The translations under genes and the position numbers were made by a program. A DNA stretch of 64,000 bases from positions 90,780,283 through 90,844,282 of the forward strand of contig NC_044277.2 in the NCBI RefSeq assembly GCF_004027225.2, read 5' to 3'. Origin of the DNA: Strigops habroptila. Taxonomy: Eukaryota > Chordata > Aves > Psittaciformes > Psittacidae. Shown one piece after another: positions 22,597 through 45,190 of the stretch. Within the stretch, counting starts at the first letter, position 1, and every line of letters begins with the position of its first letter. A model generated the notes under the pieces. The model saw only the letters and a program-made list of their open reading frames with translations. It did no database searches and was not told the DNA's origin.

Positions 22597-23990
22597 TAAG
22601 TAGGCCAAAGGAGACAGGTGTAAATGCTCTGAAGTAGGTTGAGTCTTACCACTTCGTGAAGTGCTAAGAGAACTAGTGCACATTTTTTATGGTGCATTTT
22701 AGCTTTTCAGAAGTGGCAGGCAAAAAACACCAAAGTCGGGGTGGAGGACAGGAGGTTGGATCAAAGATGCTTTCTATCTAGCATGATGTCTGGGATTGTC
22801 ATGGTCCTATAAGCATGTCTCTGTACCAAAGTGTGAATTCCATTTTAGTTTGTGGATCCCATTCTGCTTTACATTCTACGCTGTCACCTTCACAATGCTG
22901 CAACTCTTGCCCATGGTAAGCTGGACACGCTGCTACCCACATGCTGGAGTAGTTGTAGTAGATGAGGCCAACAAAACCCATCAATCCTGAATGTCTGGAA
23001 CAGCAGGTAAGGTCACTGGCTCTGAGACTCTTACAAATAGCAGTTTACCAGATGGGACCAGAGCCTGAATCTACCCCAAAAGAGGAGAAGAATCAAAAGG
23101 GACCCTTCAATAAACCAGTAAGACATGAAACATTCTCTAACAAAGTACGCAAGAACCATGTTGTCTAAGGGCAGTGACTATACCTGCCATTCATAAGAGG
23201 TTTTCTGGAGTAATGTGCTTTTTCAAAAAGTCAAAATTCTCAGCATTTTCCAGAGTAAACTAGCAATGGACAAGAGATTCCTTTGCAAAGTCTGTCTTCT
23301 TTTCCTGTCCCCTGAGGATTTTAGCTCAAAACCCAGGTTCCTGCATGCTGCCTGATTTGGGGCTAGTCTGGTGCTCTGTGACCCAAAAAGGGGTGGGAAA
23401 ACTATACAGCAGGATTCTGCTGCCTAGGAAGACTGCCTAACCACTACTGCCTGTCACTGAGAGTGCTTTGGAGGTCCTGGGACCTCATTAGTGTTAGAGC
23501 TGTAACTCAACTCTATACTGGGGAAACCCCAGCTGATTCACCAGAGCACCCACTTTTTGCAAACAGAAGGGAGCATGTGGGCCAGCCAGGAACCCTTACA
23601 CCAACAGGACAACCCAGCTGAACAAGCAGAGAGCCAGAAACTGCAGCCTGGTATGCCATGTTCCACATACATATCCTGAGAGAGCCGTAAGTCAGAACAC
23701 TGCCTAATGACCTCCCAGACCACACAGCTAGTGCTGCAGTGACAGCACACTGCACTGACTGGAGCTGAGCAAACACGGTTGCTTTCAAGATAGCCACCCC
23801 AAGCTGCTTCTCCCTGTCTCCCCCTTGATGTCATCCCTCTCGCATATTTGCTGCTACAAGGGTTGATAACATGTTCCTAAAGAGGAATAGAGGCATGGGC
23901 CTGTTTCCAACAGATGCCCCTTGCACAATTCTGCAGCAGAAGTTACTGAACAGCTGGCTCAGTGCAATTGCTCTTGTGTGGAATTTGTAC

Positions 23991-24150
23991 CTGTATTCAG
24001 CAACTCCTCCTGAATGCTTCTTCATGGCTGTATCAGAGCTCATTCCATAGAAGAGTTTCACCTTCTTGCCATTCTTTTCTATAATCTCTCCAGCACACTG
24101 GTCATGGCCTGCAAACATTCCTCCAAGCATGACAAAATCAGCACCGGCTC
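23991..24150 (-). CDS. GMPR: GMPR exon 8 (residues 233-286)
   Basis: The exon lies between acceptor GATCACAG and donor GTACAAAT. It reads [20 protein letters not shown], then an [10 protein letters not shown] segment and [20 protein letters not shown], ending EY plus two bases of Arg286. The [10 protein letters not shown] and [10 protein letters not shown] blocks form the phosphate-binding and mobile-flap parts of the IMPDH/GMPR barrel. Gly233 and Arg286 are both split codons that join correctly with exons 7 and 9. '[10 protein letters not shown]' parallels the human 'FSGHTECAGE', which favours GMPR over GMPR2. Confidence 0.97.
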
Positions 24151-27100
24151 CTGTGATCAGCAAAGCAACACATAAGAAAGCAGGGAAGGGAGAAGAGCAT
24201 GAAAGACAAAGCAAACACGCAGTGGCCTCCAAAAACAATAGCCCTAAATAGTTTGGTACAGCGAGTCCCCTCCTGTAATAGACACAGAGAACTTGGAAGA
24301 AATGCTTTACTGAAGAACTGACACATGCTGAATTGTATTTCTTTGGAATTTTAAATAGAAAGAATCCTTTTCTGTTGTGATGACAAAGATATAGATTGTT
24401 CTACTCCCCACCACACTCTTTATTTTCAAACAACTCAGTTTTAACCCTTTACTTCGTAACAGTATCTGAGCACAGTTCCTTATTAACTATAACTGTGATT
24501 GCAGTACTCAGGAGTTCTAATCAGAGAGCTGTGACCTGTTGAGCTCAGTGCTGTACAGAGAAGACGACAGCTCCTACTTCAAGACCTTTCTAGGGTACAA
24601 GCTGTGTGTGGGAATGTACCCTGAAGGAAGGCATACTCATGAATGTAATGTACTCCTCCCAACATAAAACAAGCAGATTTTTAAATGAAATGGGGTTTTC
24701 AAGTCCACCAGTCATGGGTTCAGTGTAGGTCTGGGTAATCCCTTATCTAACAGATCTGGATGGGTCTGCATTTGGTTCCTGTTCTTTAAAAAATCTGGGC
24801 CAAGGACTACCATCCCTGGGTTCTGTGGTTCTCAGCATGCACCACAAAGGAGTTCTAACCCATAGCTACAACTCCTAAACATGTTCCAGATACAGAAGAA
24901 CAAACTGAATACTCAATCGTGCCTGTTCAGTCTGTCCATCTCCCTCAGTTCCACTGGGAGTAAGATCAGGAAGAAGGTTTTTGGAATCACTCTTGATTTT
25001 CTAATGTGATTTCCAATATTTCCAGCTGGGCTGGAACTACTCCACCAGCAGCTTCTCCTGTGATAATCTGGCATATCTAGCCTTGCTTGGAAAAGTCTGG
25101 CTTTTGCTCTTTTATGAGCCTGTGGTGACCCATCCCTAAAACAAAGCATTTTCCTGTTCAGACTCTCTGCTTCTTAATGTGTTTGTGTCAAAACAGGCCT
25201 CACCTCTGCACAACTTCTTCCCAGAACTGGCATAAGAACATGGTTATAAACCTCACTTCATAGAAAGCAGATGAGCCTGAACTAACCCCAGCCCACTACA
25301 AACATGTGAGAACTCTGCGGAGATCCCAGGCTAGGTAAATCTGGCATTAGGCTCTGATCTCTCTCACTATCCAAACAATAGCACTGGACCTTGAAATCTG
25401 AAGAGTGAAATCATTATCAACTCTGCTTTCCTTCTGCCATCTGTTTAAAAGCTCTGTAGACAAACCTGAATTTGGGAATATTTTGATCTTAGCGTACATG
25501 ACAACCATGGAGAGTGCCAGTTCCCTCCCTCCGCCTCTGCCAAAGAGCAGACCTAGCAGCAACACCTGGGGGCAGAGCACCCAGCTGCTCTGCTGACTTC
25601 ACCTCCTTTTGCCTGGTCCTTGTTTGAAAGGAACAGTACGTCCATGGTAAAGAGATATTAAAAATGAGGCTGGTGCAAAACTGCTGAGCACATCACAAGC
25701 AATATTTATAGCCAGGCACCCATTCAGGTGTCCAATCATGCCAACTACCTGGCAGATTTTTCCTGAGCTCTCTTGTTTCAGATGGCTGAGTTTTACAGCC
25801 TCAGTTTGACTCACGTCTGATACTACTATTAACCTGCCAAAAACGAAGGGAATGCTCATGGTTTAAGACATTCTCAATTACTGGTGGGGAGCTCCTGTTG
25901 TTACCTGGCACAATCTTGCTCTACCTTTGCAGAAAAATAAGTACCCCGGGAAATCTAGTTGATGTCTTCTTCAGGGGTAGAAGAAAACAACATGAGGAAG
26001 GAGAGATGGATTTGGGGTCAAGGTTTCAAAGAGGGCATTTAGAACAAGTCAAAGGCCTGCCAAAGGACACCCCGGACTCTTTGCCTTGTTGATACTATCC
26101 CCTGATCTCCAGTTCTAGTCCTGTCTCTGGCTGTGGGTCTCACAGCCTCCAAATTATTAATGCAAAACAGTCTCATGAAATCTACACTTTGGAATCACAG
26201 CATTTTTGTTCCTGTGCACTTAAGTATCTATTATTTTTCTCTTGACTGCATATTTTGGGAGAAAAGCAAATGAGCTTGAATTACAGGACTGAAACTCATC
26301 TGACTTGAGTAGCTTTTGCAAACTACAACATAATTCATCAAGCTCTTCCAGATGAGAGGAGCTATGTTACAGCAGACACAGCACATGTAAACATTGGAAC
26401 GACACATGCTTATTGCCCTGCAGCTCCAGGAATAACAACCCCATATTAAGTAAGTACGCTCTCCAGAACTTTCCACCCTGCTTCAGTATTACAAAGATGT
26501 CTGAAAGTTTCAAGTCTGTTCGACTACTTTTCTATCAGTTAACATCGAACCAGGGAGCTGTATTTTTTAGCATGTTCTTTCTTCTGCATAGTTTTTTGTA
26601 TGACCAGAAGCTCTAGCGATGTTTGCGACACAGAAAGCTGCAGTCTTTCAAGTACAGATAGACAGTGTGCCTTTATTTTAGGTTGTGGGGGACTGGGAAC
26701 ACCTGGCAACAACTCCCTAGATAATAGAGGATGTGATGGGGTACATTGCATACAAGCATCCCAGCAGCTCGCCCAGAGTTTGCTAGACTTGTCCTCTTTC
26801 TACACAATGCCACTTCAATGCACTGTCTTCCTCTTTGATGCCTATGCTGTATCTAGGCTGATTTTGCTCATTCACATTTCACAGTGCCTTCTCTTTCAAG
26901 CCATTACAGAATATGTGTGCTGACGCCAGCCCAATCTTGCAGCACTCACACAGTTCTGCTGGATCTGGATGGAGTCCGCGAGATGTCTTTTGTATGCCTG
27001 ATAATAGAAGTTAGAGATAACCAGATTGGCTCTGCAGAAATTCAGCTGGAGTCAGCCTGGATTTGTGTCCTGGGCAGCCCTCCAGGCAGATGCAGCGTAG

Positions 27101-30100
27101 GTTTGCCTGGACCACAGCTGGCCCTGGAATCAATGTTCACCTGTGCTCCAGCTGAGCCAGCGAGCCTTTGCAACAGTAGGTATGCACACACAGCTAATGA
27201 AAACAAGAAAAAAAAAGCCAGTATGATCTGTCACGTATATTTCAGAACCAGTATATGTCCCCAGTTGACTTTTCTACATGCTTTTTCATTCCTTTTCCTT
27301 CCCTGCGCCTGTATCTCTTCTCACCACTGCTGTAAGGAACAGCAGTATTGTGTTAAAGATGCTGGCGTAGGATTCAAAAGGCACATTCTGTTCCTGGCTG
27401 TGTCACAAAAATATATGTGACCTCAGGCAATTGAACTTAGTATTTCTGTGCTTCAACTTCTCATCTTTAAAAAGGGAGACAGTAGTGCCTCCCTGGGGTA
27501 TTCTGAGAAATGTGTTATCAGCCTTTCCAAGGGTGCAGTTATGTGAACCGAGAGCCCCAAACAAAGCTCTTTCATGCTTTCTCTTGTTCCTACATCAGAA
27601 CACCTTTTTTCTTCCTGATCAACCTACATCTTTTCCATTATCATCTCCAATACCCAGATGGCAGTGACATCTTTGGTTTGCCAAATCCATACCAGGTTCC
27701 CACCAGCAGTTCCAGAATTCCAGCAGTCTCTTCAAAAATATCTGTCACTCCCAGCATTTTTGTTTCCCACCTTCAGTGCTTCTCTGTTCCTTGCCTTTTT
27801 AAATAGGCTTCTACCTTGGTTTCTTCTCTGTCAAAATGCCCAATCTGCCTCTGACTCCTGAGACCAGTCAACCTTCTACTTGTAAAGCTTCTCAGCAACT
27901 TCTTCATGGTTCACCACAATTCTTCACTTGCACTCCACCCTACTACTCTACTTCTCCTTTTCCCATGAACTTGCCTCCTCCAGTCACACCTTTAGCCATC
28001 TGTCAATGCTAGTCTTCACATCTGGGTCTCTCTCACACTTTTTATGATTCAAATGGCTGCTTTGTCACTCCTTGACAATGAACATTTCAACATCTCTTTC
28101 ACGAAGACTTTACAATGATCCACTAAAAAGAGACAGTACAACCACTTTAACCAAAAGTCCTCTTTGGGTCTTTTGTCCATTTTTCATCCACGCCTCCATC
28201 CCCATGTGAAATTGTACATCTGTGTGTTTTATCACCTGGTCTCTGCTATCCTATATATTTATGTAACTCCTCCCTGCAAGAGGCTCTCAGCAAGCACAGA
28301 GGTCTGTGCTAGACAATTCAGTATCAGTGTTAAGGCTTTGGCTTGTAAATGCTGGGCAATAAGGCTACCTTCTACATGGCTCACATAACCAATAAACACG
28401 GATAGTAGTAACATTATCTAGAAGCTTATTTTGCCACCCACCTTCAACAAATGCACACCTACCTCCAGCTAGTCAGATGTCCACAGTGTGTCTACCTCCA
28501 TTATATATAACCAGATTAGTAAATTTATTGCCTTAGGGTAATCTCTATCAGTTCCAGCCCTGTACCTGTGACACATAAGTCAGACTGATTTGTCTGCCCT
28601 ACTGTAAGAACAGAACTACTGCCTTTATCATCTCAGCTTTCTAATGCTACTCTGTCCACGGACAACCTGTGGTAGCCTTCAAACATATGCCATTGTGAAT
28701 CCCAGCACCCCCTGACAATCAGCAGGGCCAGAATCTGCCCTTTCACAGGTTTCAAGCAAGTTTCTATTCAGTTAGCCCAAAGAGACTACAGGGACCCTTC
28801 AGACTTGCTATAAACATCACAAAGGAAAAAAAAAATTAAAACAATCTGAAGTTGCTTCCTGTTGTTCTAACTTCTGGAAATGCTCTTGCTGAAGAAAAGA
28901 CTTTTTCCATGGGCCATGTTCCTGTGCAGGCAGCTGGGAATGCAGTGAGGTCACAATCTCAGTTCACAAGCTCCCAGCGACACCACCACCAGCAAGAACC
29001 AGGCGAGCTGCGGAGCCAGAGAAAGTCAGGCAGAATAAAGGCCTCACTGCAGGCGGCATGATGTCAGAGCGAGCTGGGCTGAGGAGAGGCTAGGTGGTTT
29101 TTTAATGCAATCTTGTTGTCGGAAAGGGTGGCTGCCGCTGTTCAGCTATGTCAGAATCTCCCAACTGCAAGTATCTATTCCCTACGTCACATCACCCACT
29201 GGATAACACGAAGGTGACGTGAAATCCTGTGACTGAGCAGACCCCTCAATCATAGCAATCACTCCATGGCTGTGCTTAAAATTCTCTAATTAAGACTTCC
29301 TTGTCATCTGACCTGTCTAAAAACAAGAGCTGTCTGCAAACTTAGAAGACGGATTTTGGTTTCAGCCTTTCCAGGAGGCCCAGCATTTTTCTTGGCAGGT
29401 CTGTAACCTGAGTTTAGGCTTGCCCCTGCTTCCCCTACTTACGAAGCTTCCTGCCAAGCAGACATGCTGTCTCATAATGTATACTTTCTCTTGTATCATA
29501 CCCAATGATTTCAATGATCTGAAATCCCAATGAGAGACTGCGCTGTCCTGCTGTCTTCCAGGTATTACCCCACTGTGACATCTCCAAAGAGTCTGGCATT
29601 TTGGGGGTTGGGGACTGTCTTTAAATATCCTGTCAGCCCAGGATGCATTTAGCACCCGTTGCACATATGCTGCTTCAACAAGGTTATGGCTAAGTGACAA
29701 TCCTGACCTTGACTCCCCCCACTGATGTAACTTTCATGCCCAACAGAAACCACTCACAGATTAAGTTCTCTATTCTATTAGCAAGAGCTCGTACAATTCA
29801 CCGAAGCTATTGGCATGAGAGCAAAATCTGTTAATTATTAACTTAGGTATTTTAGACATCTTCTCAGCTCTAGGGGATACAGTATAAATAAAAACCTATC
29901 TCTTCGATAGACAGCTGATCCCAAGCACATCTCCAGGGATCTGGCCTGTCTTTTTGTTTTGTTCTTCTGTCCAACACACATTCCACCAGCTTTTTGTCCA
30001 TTCAGCGACCCAGTCAGCCCGATCTGGCAATGTTACAGCCATCTTTGAACCCTACTCAGAAGAAGCCCTTATCAGTTTTCTTTGTATTACTGTCCCAGTG

Positions 30101-30355
30101 CTGTATCTCGTGCACACCTGGCAGATTGTTTCTAAATAGGACTTCGATCACTGTATGTTTTGCACTGCAGAATTTGGACTGTCTGGTCCAAAGAGCAAAT
30201 TCATGTCTGGTGCACCAATTTCACTGGAGTCACCCACAGGGACGAATGTAACCTACTACTGGTTACACATTTAGGGTGGAATGGACTCCTGCACCACTGC
30301 TGACGCTGCTGGAGACACGCGGGGTGTAACGGGTAGCACTACGCGCTGTCCTTAC
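24151..30355 (-). other. GMPR: GMPR intron 7
   Basis: A 6.2 kb intron with donor GTAAGGAC and acceptor GATCACAG. I recognise no transposon or RNA gene in it. A GC-richer patch at about 28,930-29,220 contains two CRE-like half-palindromes (TACGTCA 29183-29189 and TGACGTG 29215-29221). Open frames up to 178 codons (26,884-27,420) show no domain signature. Confidence 0.85.
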
Positions 30356-30398
30356 CAAACGCTTTGGCGACATCTCCTGGGCAGCTGCATCCTCCATC
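30356..30398 (-). CDS. GMPR: GMPR exon 7 (residues 219-233, 43 bp)
   Basis: A small exon between acceptor TTCTCTCGCAG and donor GTAAGGAC. It encodes DGGCSCPGDVAKAF plus the first base of Gly233. The DGG motif binds the ribose/phosphate of the nucleotide in the IMPDH/GMPR barrel, and the order DGGCxCPGDVAKAFGAGADF is invariant in the family. Splitting across exons 7/8 is in frame. It is too short to stand out as an open frame and is identified from sequence and splice sites. Confidence 0.95.
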
Positions 30399-38669
<8,271 letters not shown>

Positions 38670-38751
38670 CTGGTCCGATACCCACTTTAATAATATCTGC
38701 TCCAGAAAGAATAAGTTCTTCTACCATCTCTCCTGTCACCACATTGCCTGC
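38670..38751 (-). CDS. GMPR: GMPR exon 5 (residues 156-183)
   Basis: It lies between acceptor TTCTGTCTAG and donor GTAAGTCAA. It encodes [20 protein letters not shown] and IKVGIGP, with the first base of Gly183. It contributes the barrel strand with AGNVVT and the KVGIGPG loop just before the catalytic Cys186. 'GIGPG' is the GMPR2-like form; human GMPR has GVGPG as I recall it. The fit with exons 4 and 6 is exact. Confidence 0.97.
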
Positions 38752-41700
38752 CTAGACAGAAGGAACAATATCACATACATGGCAGATTTCAAGACTACTG
38801 CAGAAAAGAGTAATGATGATAATGTAGAGTTTTATCCAGAGTTTTTACAAGTTGAACTGTGTAGAGTCAGGAAGAATATAGTTCACCATGCTGTTCATTG
38901 TGCATGCCACAGAGATAAAACAAATCATAGAGGTACATTCTCAAGTCAAACAGATTTCAAGATTGGTCCAGTTAACCCTGATCCTTAAGATCCCATCAGT
39001 ATATCTGCTTTGTCTTCCATCTCCCTAACCCTCACAGAGAGGCTCTCAACCACATAATTCCTAACTGTAAGGGCGATACAGCCAAACTTCTCCCTTACAC
39101 AGTACAACTCCTCTACCTCTCCTGTCCTGCCTACGCCTCCTGAACAGCCTATAGCCTCCATCCCATTTGCCTACCTCACTTTGTGGGAAAATGTTCTGAT
39201 CTTATTTAAAAGCCCGGCAAATCTCTATGTCCTTTAGGATTCAGTATTTTGATTATTGAAAGAGTAATAAGGTACTATTCTCGTCATTTTGTACATTGGT
39301 GCCAAAATTGGTAGTATATTCAGACTATGCAACCCTGCCCTGACAAGTGGTCATGCTCAATGCTGCAGAGGAAGGCCGTCCTGACAAGAAGATGCCCCCT
39401 TTATCCTGCCCCAGAGCATCGTGTCTGCTGCACTGCCAGGTGGTGATACTCTGACATGCGGATGACATGGCCCCCCATGTGCAGCCCCATCTGCTGTGGA
39501 GATTTGAATTTAGTATCTAGAGATGCTAAGAAAACCTCTTACATAATGATATTCCAGGACTCAGCAAGTGTTTGTAGCAGTACTCATATGGGCAGAGCAG
39601 GAGGCAGATCCTAAAATCCTTACTTTATATTTTCCAAGTTTTTATTGAAACAAAACTGCTGAAGTCAACAGGAGCTACCCAGGGAATTACGGGCAAGACC
39701 TATTTTCCACTCACTGATTTTTGGCTCTTATTTCACCATTTACTTGTTTTTACTGAATTTTACTTCCCCCTTTTATTAGCCTGAAACAGCTGACAAGCCA
39801 CCACCTGAAGCACTTACAAAAATGATGACACTGTTAGGCAGCAATTTGTGGTCTATGACACAAGACCACTTAACTTTGCTCAAAACTGCATGATATTGAT
39901 TAAAAATAAAATGAAAGAAAATAGAACAGACGGGAAATAAAGAATATATAATAGGTACAGTGTTTCCAGCTAAGTGCTGCTTCCTTTCTGCTTAGTGGTA
40001 ATTTGTTATACTAAGCGTTGTGCACTCCAAGGTGGGGTGACAGAGAGCACGCTGCTTACAACACTAAAGCAGCAGTTTGTATCTGGAAGGCAGATGACTA
40101 CCTATGCAGTATGACATGCAGTACATTAGAACTTGGTGAAATACTGGAGTACATGCAACAGATTCATGAACAGGAATGAACAGGTATTAAAGTCAGTGGC
40201 TCCAAGAGATCTGGGATCAAATACGTATCTAACTTAAACAGCAGTGTTTCTTATTAGCAGAGCACAGTGGGTTGTCAAACTGTCTCTTCAGAAATGCTAA
40301 CTAGATGTTTAATGCTAAGTTACTGCTAAAGAGGTTGGAACTGCATATTGTTGATTCAAAATGCTTATCCTAGCAGGAAAAGGTACTTATGTCCCCAGCA
40401 TACATTTTTTCCTGGAATGCATGTACACGCATCAGTGGTTTCTGTCTTTCTGAATCTGCAGATCCTTAACAAATTTTCAGGGAAGACACGGAGCTCTGCA
40501 TAGCAGACTTCAACCTGCCAATGACAGGCATGCTTCTTCCAAGTACCTTTTGCAGACCTCAGAGAGCACAAAAACCCACCACTATATGAGACTGACAGCT
40601 ATCTGTATGTGAAGAGACCCTGGTATCACAGCTGAAGAGCAGGGAAAGACATTTTCTTCCACTGAAAACAATGCTTGCTTTACATTGATGCCAGCAGGAC
40701 AGCTGAATAGAGGCAAAAGGGCTTTTGAAAGCCCCACCTGTAAGGTAAACCCAGAATACTTAAACTAAAAAAAAAATAAATGAAAAGGTGACTATTGAAA
40801 GATTGAGACTACAGAGATGAAAACCCCTTAAAACTGACTATAGAATATAAAGCAAATAAAGTAATGGCAACTTGTACAAAGAAGCCACTACAGACAAAAC
40901 ATTTTGTAGTGTATTTGGACAAGCAGTCAGGGAACACAGTAATTGGCGGAAATATTGTATTAGTGAAAATCATGCTTGTCTTAATAATGAGCCCATGTAC
41001 CAATGTGTTTCTAATCTGCTGCAGAACTGACTTTCTTGAGAGATACAGCCCAGTAATTACTTTACTGCTAATTTAACTTTGCTACCCCTGGCACTAAATT
41101 TAACAGCATCAGTAACAACTGATTAGGTAAAGTCAGGTAAACTACCATGATTTCAGTGCGGTCAGTTATCAGGGGCTACAATAAACTACCCTGGCTGTGG
41201 GCTTGGCCTTACACACTCAGGGAAGCATTCCACTGTACCGTCGCTCAGTGTGAGGTTTCAAGTGAGTGACACCCTGGCTCATTCTAGAACTATCCAGGTG
41301 ACTGCACTGTGGGTCAGTCCTGAGGGAAATCCTGGCCTCAGGAAAGTCAAAGGGAGTTTCACTACTGACTTTAATGGGATCAAGATTTCACCTACCAGGA
41401 TTATAAAGGCTACAGCTTCTCTGACAGAGATACAAAATTAGTGAACACAGTAGGGCAGTGCCTCTGAATTTCAGTCAGGCATCTGATACAGTGCCTCATA
41501 AAAGCCTGCTATAAATATCGACTCACACTGACTAAGACAGGAACACTGCTGCACTGATTGAAATCTGCTGGCAAATGGCAATGGATCAAGCTGGGGAGAA
41601 GTATCTGTGACAACAGTTCTCAAACTTTCTTCTTGTATCCTAGAGGAAAGCACAGTCTGTGCCTCCACACTATCAGAAACATTGCCAAAGGACGCTTCCC

Positions 41701-44700
41701 ACCCACCAAAGCAAGGGGTGCTTTACCGTAAGATGGAGAGATGATGCCCTTTGTGACACTGAACCATACCAGGTGTGTGTTTGCACTCAGTACTGTGACT
41801 GACCCTAAAGACCCTCAGTAGAGTAACTGTCTCCTTCCCTGGGATCCCAGCTGGCCCCTCCTCTGAGACCCCAGCCCTGGTGGACACACCATGACTGGAT
41901 TGACTCTGCTACTTGCTCCAGCGATAAACTGGGAGCAGTCTGCATAAGCTTCTCTGACTGAATTATGCCTCCACTAAGGCCCTGAGAAGCTCTGCTACTG
42001 ACTTCAAGAGGAGCAACAGTTTCTGGCCCATAGTGTTTCCCTCTGCCTCTGCTTTGTGATTCCACTTGCCTTCCTCTCTGGCCCACATCTGTAGGTGCTA
42101 CTGCACCTGCAAGTGTGCTCCTGCCCCAGCCTTTTCCTTCCTGCCATACTCCACGTTCCTCTCCCTAGGGTTTTGTCTGGATAATGAACAGAGAACAGTC
42201 CAAAAAGAAAAATTCAGGACAAAAACTTGGCAAAGCTTGCTGGCAAAGATGTCTTAGCTTGCTGAACAGACTTCCAGTGAAATGGAACAACCCTAATGTC
42301 TACAACTATGCTAATAAGGACTACGCTTACCGTAATATAAAGTCTCTGACCCTCCATCATGAATGTCAACTGAAGTTTTGCTTTAGACTTGAGTAAGTAG
42401 GCACAACCCAAGCACATGATGCTGTGCTACAACAGAATGCTCCACTGGACCATTACTCTTGATTCTGGAGGGCAGCGCTGCATTTGTGAGACCCTCAGGA
42501 GACTTGAATACTGCTTCTTCCTCCATCCTCAATCTAACGAGTGATTTAAGGCAAGTCATGTTGTACCTCTGTGCCCCTGTTTGTCTTCCTTATCTTTTGT
42601 GTTCCATGTAGAAACTGATCTTCTTCGCAAATTAATAGGAAAGGCAGGAGTAAAAAGAGCTTGTGCCAAAGCCAGGCAGAAAAAAAATGAGGTAATGTGA
42701 TTATAAAAGCAAGCATTTAAAAAGGCAAAACCATGCCTTTGAAAGGTTGTTACACAACAGACATCCTCCATCTGCACTAGAGTACCAGCCACAGAGAGTA
42801 CTACATTAACCACAGTTGCTTTGCACATCACCTTTCAGCCTCAGAGCTGAACCCATTACGTGGCCCCTGGGAACACACACTCCCTGAGCCCAGGGTTGGG
42901 TTACTCTTATGTACTGCACTGCAGCTGACTGTGGAATGAATGGTCATGCTGAGGAAAGCAAACAAGACAGCCCGCAAGGTCCTGGAGATCACTTTCAGCT
43001 ATGAGAAAGCTTCTTTATTTTTATACCTTCTCTTTAACTGCTAACCCTTTTGTTTGAAAGCCACAACAGCAGAGAGCATACTGCAGGCATAGCACAGATA
43101 CATCAAAGCAGACAGAACAGGTAGCAGCCGGACATGTCTTCCAGACTACCATAAAAAGGAGCCTAGAGGAGCTCCTGCATTTCAGCCACGAATAGCCTCA
43201 AAAGACCATTTTGGCATAGAGTGTAAACTCAACTCATTTGGAAGTGGGGTTAAGATGCACGTCCCTAGTTGAATCAGAGACTATCAGGGACTGCACAGAC
43301 TCTGAAGGCTTTGGAACACAAAAGGTTTTTGAACACCCCAAGTTTGTTAGCATGCTCTTAGGAACAGAAATTATCCCTGTTCAGGAAATGAAAAACATAA
43401 GCCATACTGAAGCACGTTCAGAGGAAGGAGCTACAATCAAAGAAGGCAACTGAACCGGTCAGGGCTGTAGATGTACCCATAAAGAGGTGGTGCTGTCAGA
43501 ACAGTAAGACTTGAAGTAGCAATAACCTTAGTCACGGAAGCAGAGAAACTAAGCAGGTAGCTTAGCAGATGTGGAAGGTGGATGAAACTGGCTTAAGGAC
43601 CATGGACTAAAACCTGGTCTTGATACCTGACTCTGACATTGGCCCCTGGGCAATTCATCTTGGTTGAGTTCCCTCCTCAGTCAGCAGTCTGTGTGGAGAT
43701 GGGGAAGGAGGTGACACACAGTTTTCTTTCCACTTCTGATAGGGAAGACCTATTATTTTTAACTATGTGGTTTAAGCTCTCTCCCACAACTCTTCGAGTC
43801 AAAGACACTGGAGTAATCATGTCACTAAGGACAATAATTCAGATCCAAGGCAAAGGAACAGCTCCTTCCTTAACTGCAGTGAACATCAAGCCAGAAGCTC
43901 AAAAAGCCCACATCTATCATTTCATGCTTCCAAAATTTCTCCCCAAAGCCATGGGAAATATGGCCATACCAAATATGGCCATACACAGTTCCCGTGTCTG
44001 CTGGTGGCTGTTGAAGGATACCTATTCATTAGCGCATGGTAACCCAGAACCCCACAGGCATCCCAGCCCACTTCCGTTCTCCAATGCCACCATCATTCAC
44101 AGGCAAGAATACTTCCTCTGACATGGGAGGAAGGAATGCAATCTCCCCTGAGCTGCCTGAACATGCAGTTCCCTATTGAACTAAGTCAGAGTATGCATAT
44201 ATGACCATTTTTACTTCACATTTACTTTAGATGTGTGAAGCTGTGTGTCTGGCATGAAAAAAGTGAGAAAGTGTTGCCTAAACACATGATTTTTTTTTTG
44301 CTTGAATAAAGACTGGTGATCTCATGAAGAGTCTGCTGCTTGTTTGAGAATTTCTGCTATTCTCATGGAACAAATTCAGACCCATTTTTTTAAGGGCCCT
44401 AGGAAACAAGCAGGAGAAGTAGCATTCTGCTGCAAGGAGTCCTGTGTCAATGCAAACACGCTACTCTTAGCGCAGAAAAGGGCTGAAGGAAGCATGGCAT
44501 TAGCACTCTGAAGGGATAGTAACATCACAGAAGGTACATGAAAAGCTCCAAAACCGTTTTGCTTCCTGATGACCCTGTTCACAATTGCACAACACCCCTA
44601 TGAATCTTATCATAGGCAAGGATTAGTCTACATTCAGCTGCCTTCATAGTGATCTAATAGATGAAAACAGCCATTGGCCTCAATTGGCCAGAAACGTTGA

Positions 44701-45190
44701 TGCATTTCCACAGCAAACCTCTGATTTGGATCACCAAAATAAACCTACACACTTCATGATTAGAAGTCACATATGGTGTGGGAAGGAGGATGCGAGTAGT
44801 AAAAAAAAAAAATCAGGTCCACCCAGCCTGCCATGCCAACATCAAACTGCTGTATCAGAGCACACATTGAACATTCCCACAGAAATTATCAACCATGGAA
44901 GACTGACAATGCCAACATGTTATTAAACAGCCATCATTTGGCTCAGAGTCAACATCTTGCTGAATTGAAAGGGTATTGAATAGAGCTGTCCACATGCATT
45001 TGTCTGGAAGGGTTTTGAGTCACCTTTCCTTGCTTCTCTCTTTCCTTCTCTCTTCCATTCCCTTTCATTAAATGAGCACTCAGAGACTGATGGAGCTACC
45101 ACAGAGGTGCTGATGCCCACCAACCAAACTCTGGGCCCTGTTCCTGGACAGAATGCCCACACCCCCCCTCCACCCTCGCTACACACTTAC
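38752..45190 (-). other. GMPR: GMPR intron 4
   Basis: A 6.4 kb intron with donor GTAAGTGTGT and acceptor TTCTGTCTAG. I see no recognisable transposon. The longest open frame is 160 codons (43,639-44,121) with no domain signature. A single exact CArg-type 10-mer, CCAAATATGG, lies at 43969-43978. Confidence 0.85.

Larger units (their letters stand above)
15172..23990 (-). other. GMPR: GMPR intron 8
   Basis: An 8.8 kb intron with GT (donor GTACAAAT, next to 23991) and AG ends. It holds a minisatellite at 16838-16950, two ERVL-type LTRs (17758-18475 and 20084-20682) and a CR1 at about 21968-22596. The rest is AT-rich unique sequence with short open frames that resemble no known protein. Confidence 0.9.

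Noticed and set aside
26884..27420. 178-codon + strand frame in GMPR intron 7
   Set aside because: It is antisense to the gene, has no recognisable motif, and lies in ordinary intron sequence.
43969..43978. CArG box CCAAATATGG in GMPR intron 4 as a muscle enhancer
   Set aside because: An exact CC(A/T)6GG is expected about four times in 64 kb by chance, and no partner sites are visible.
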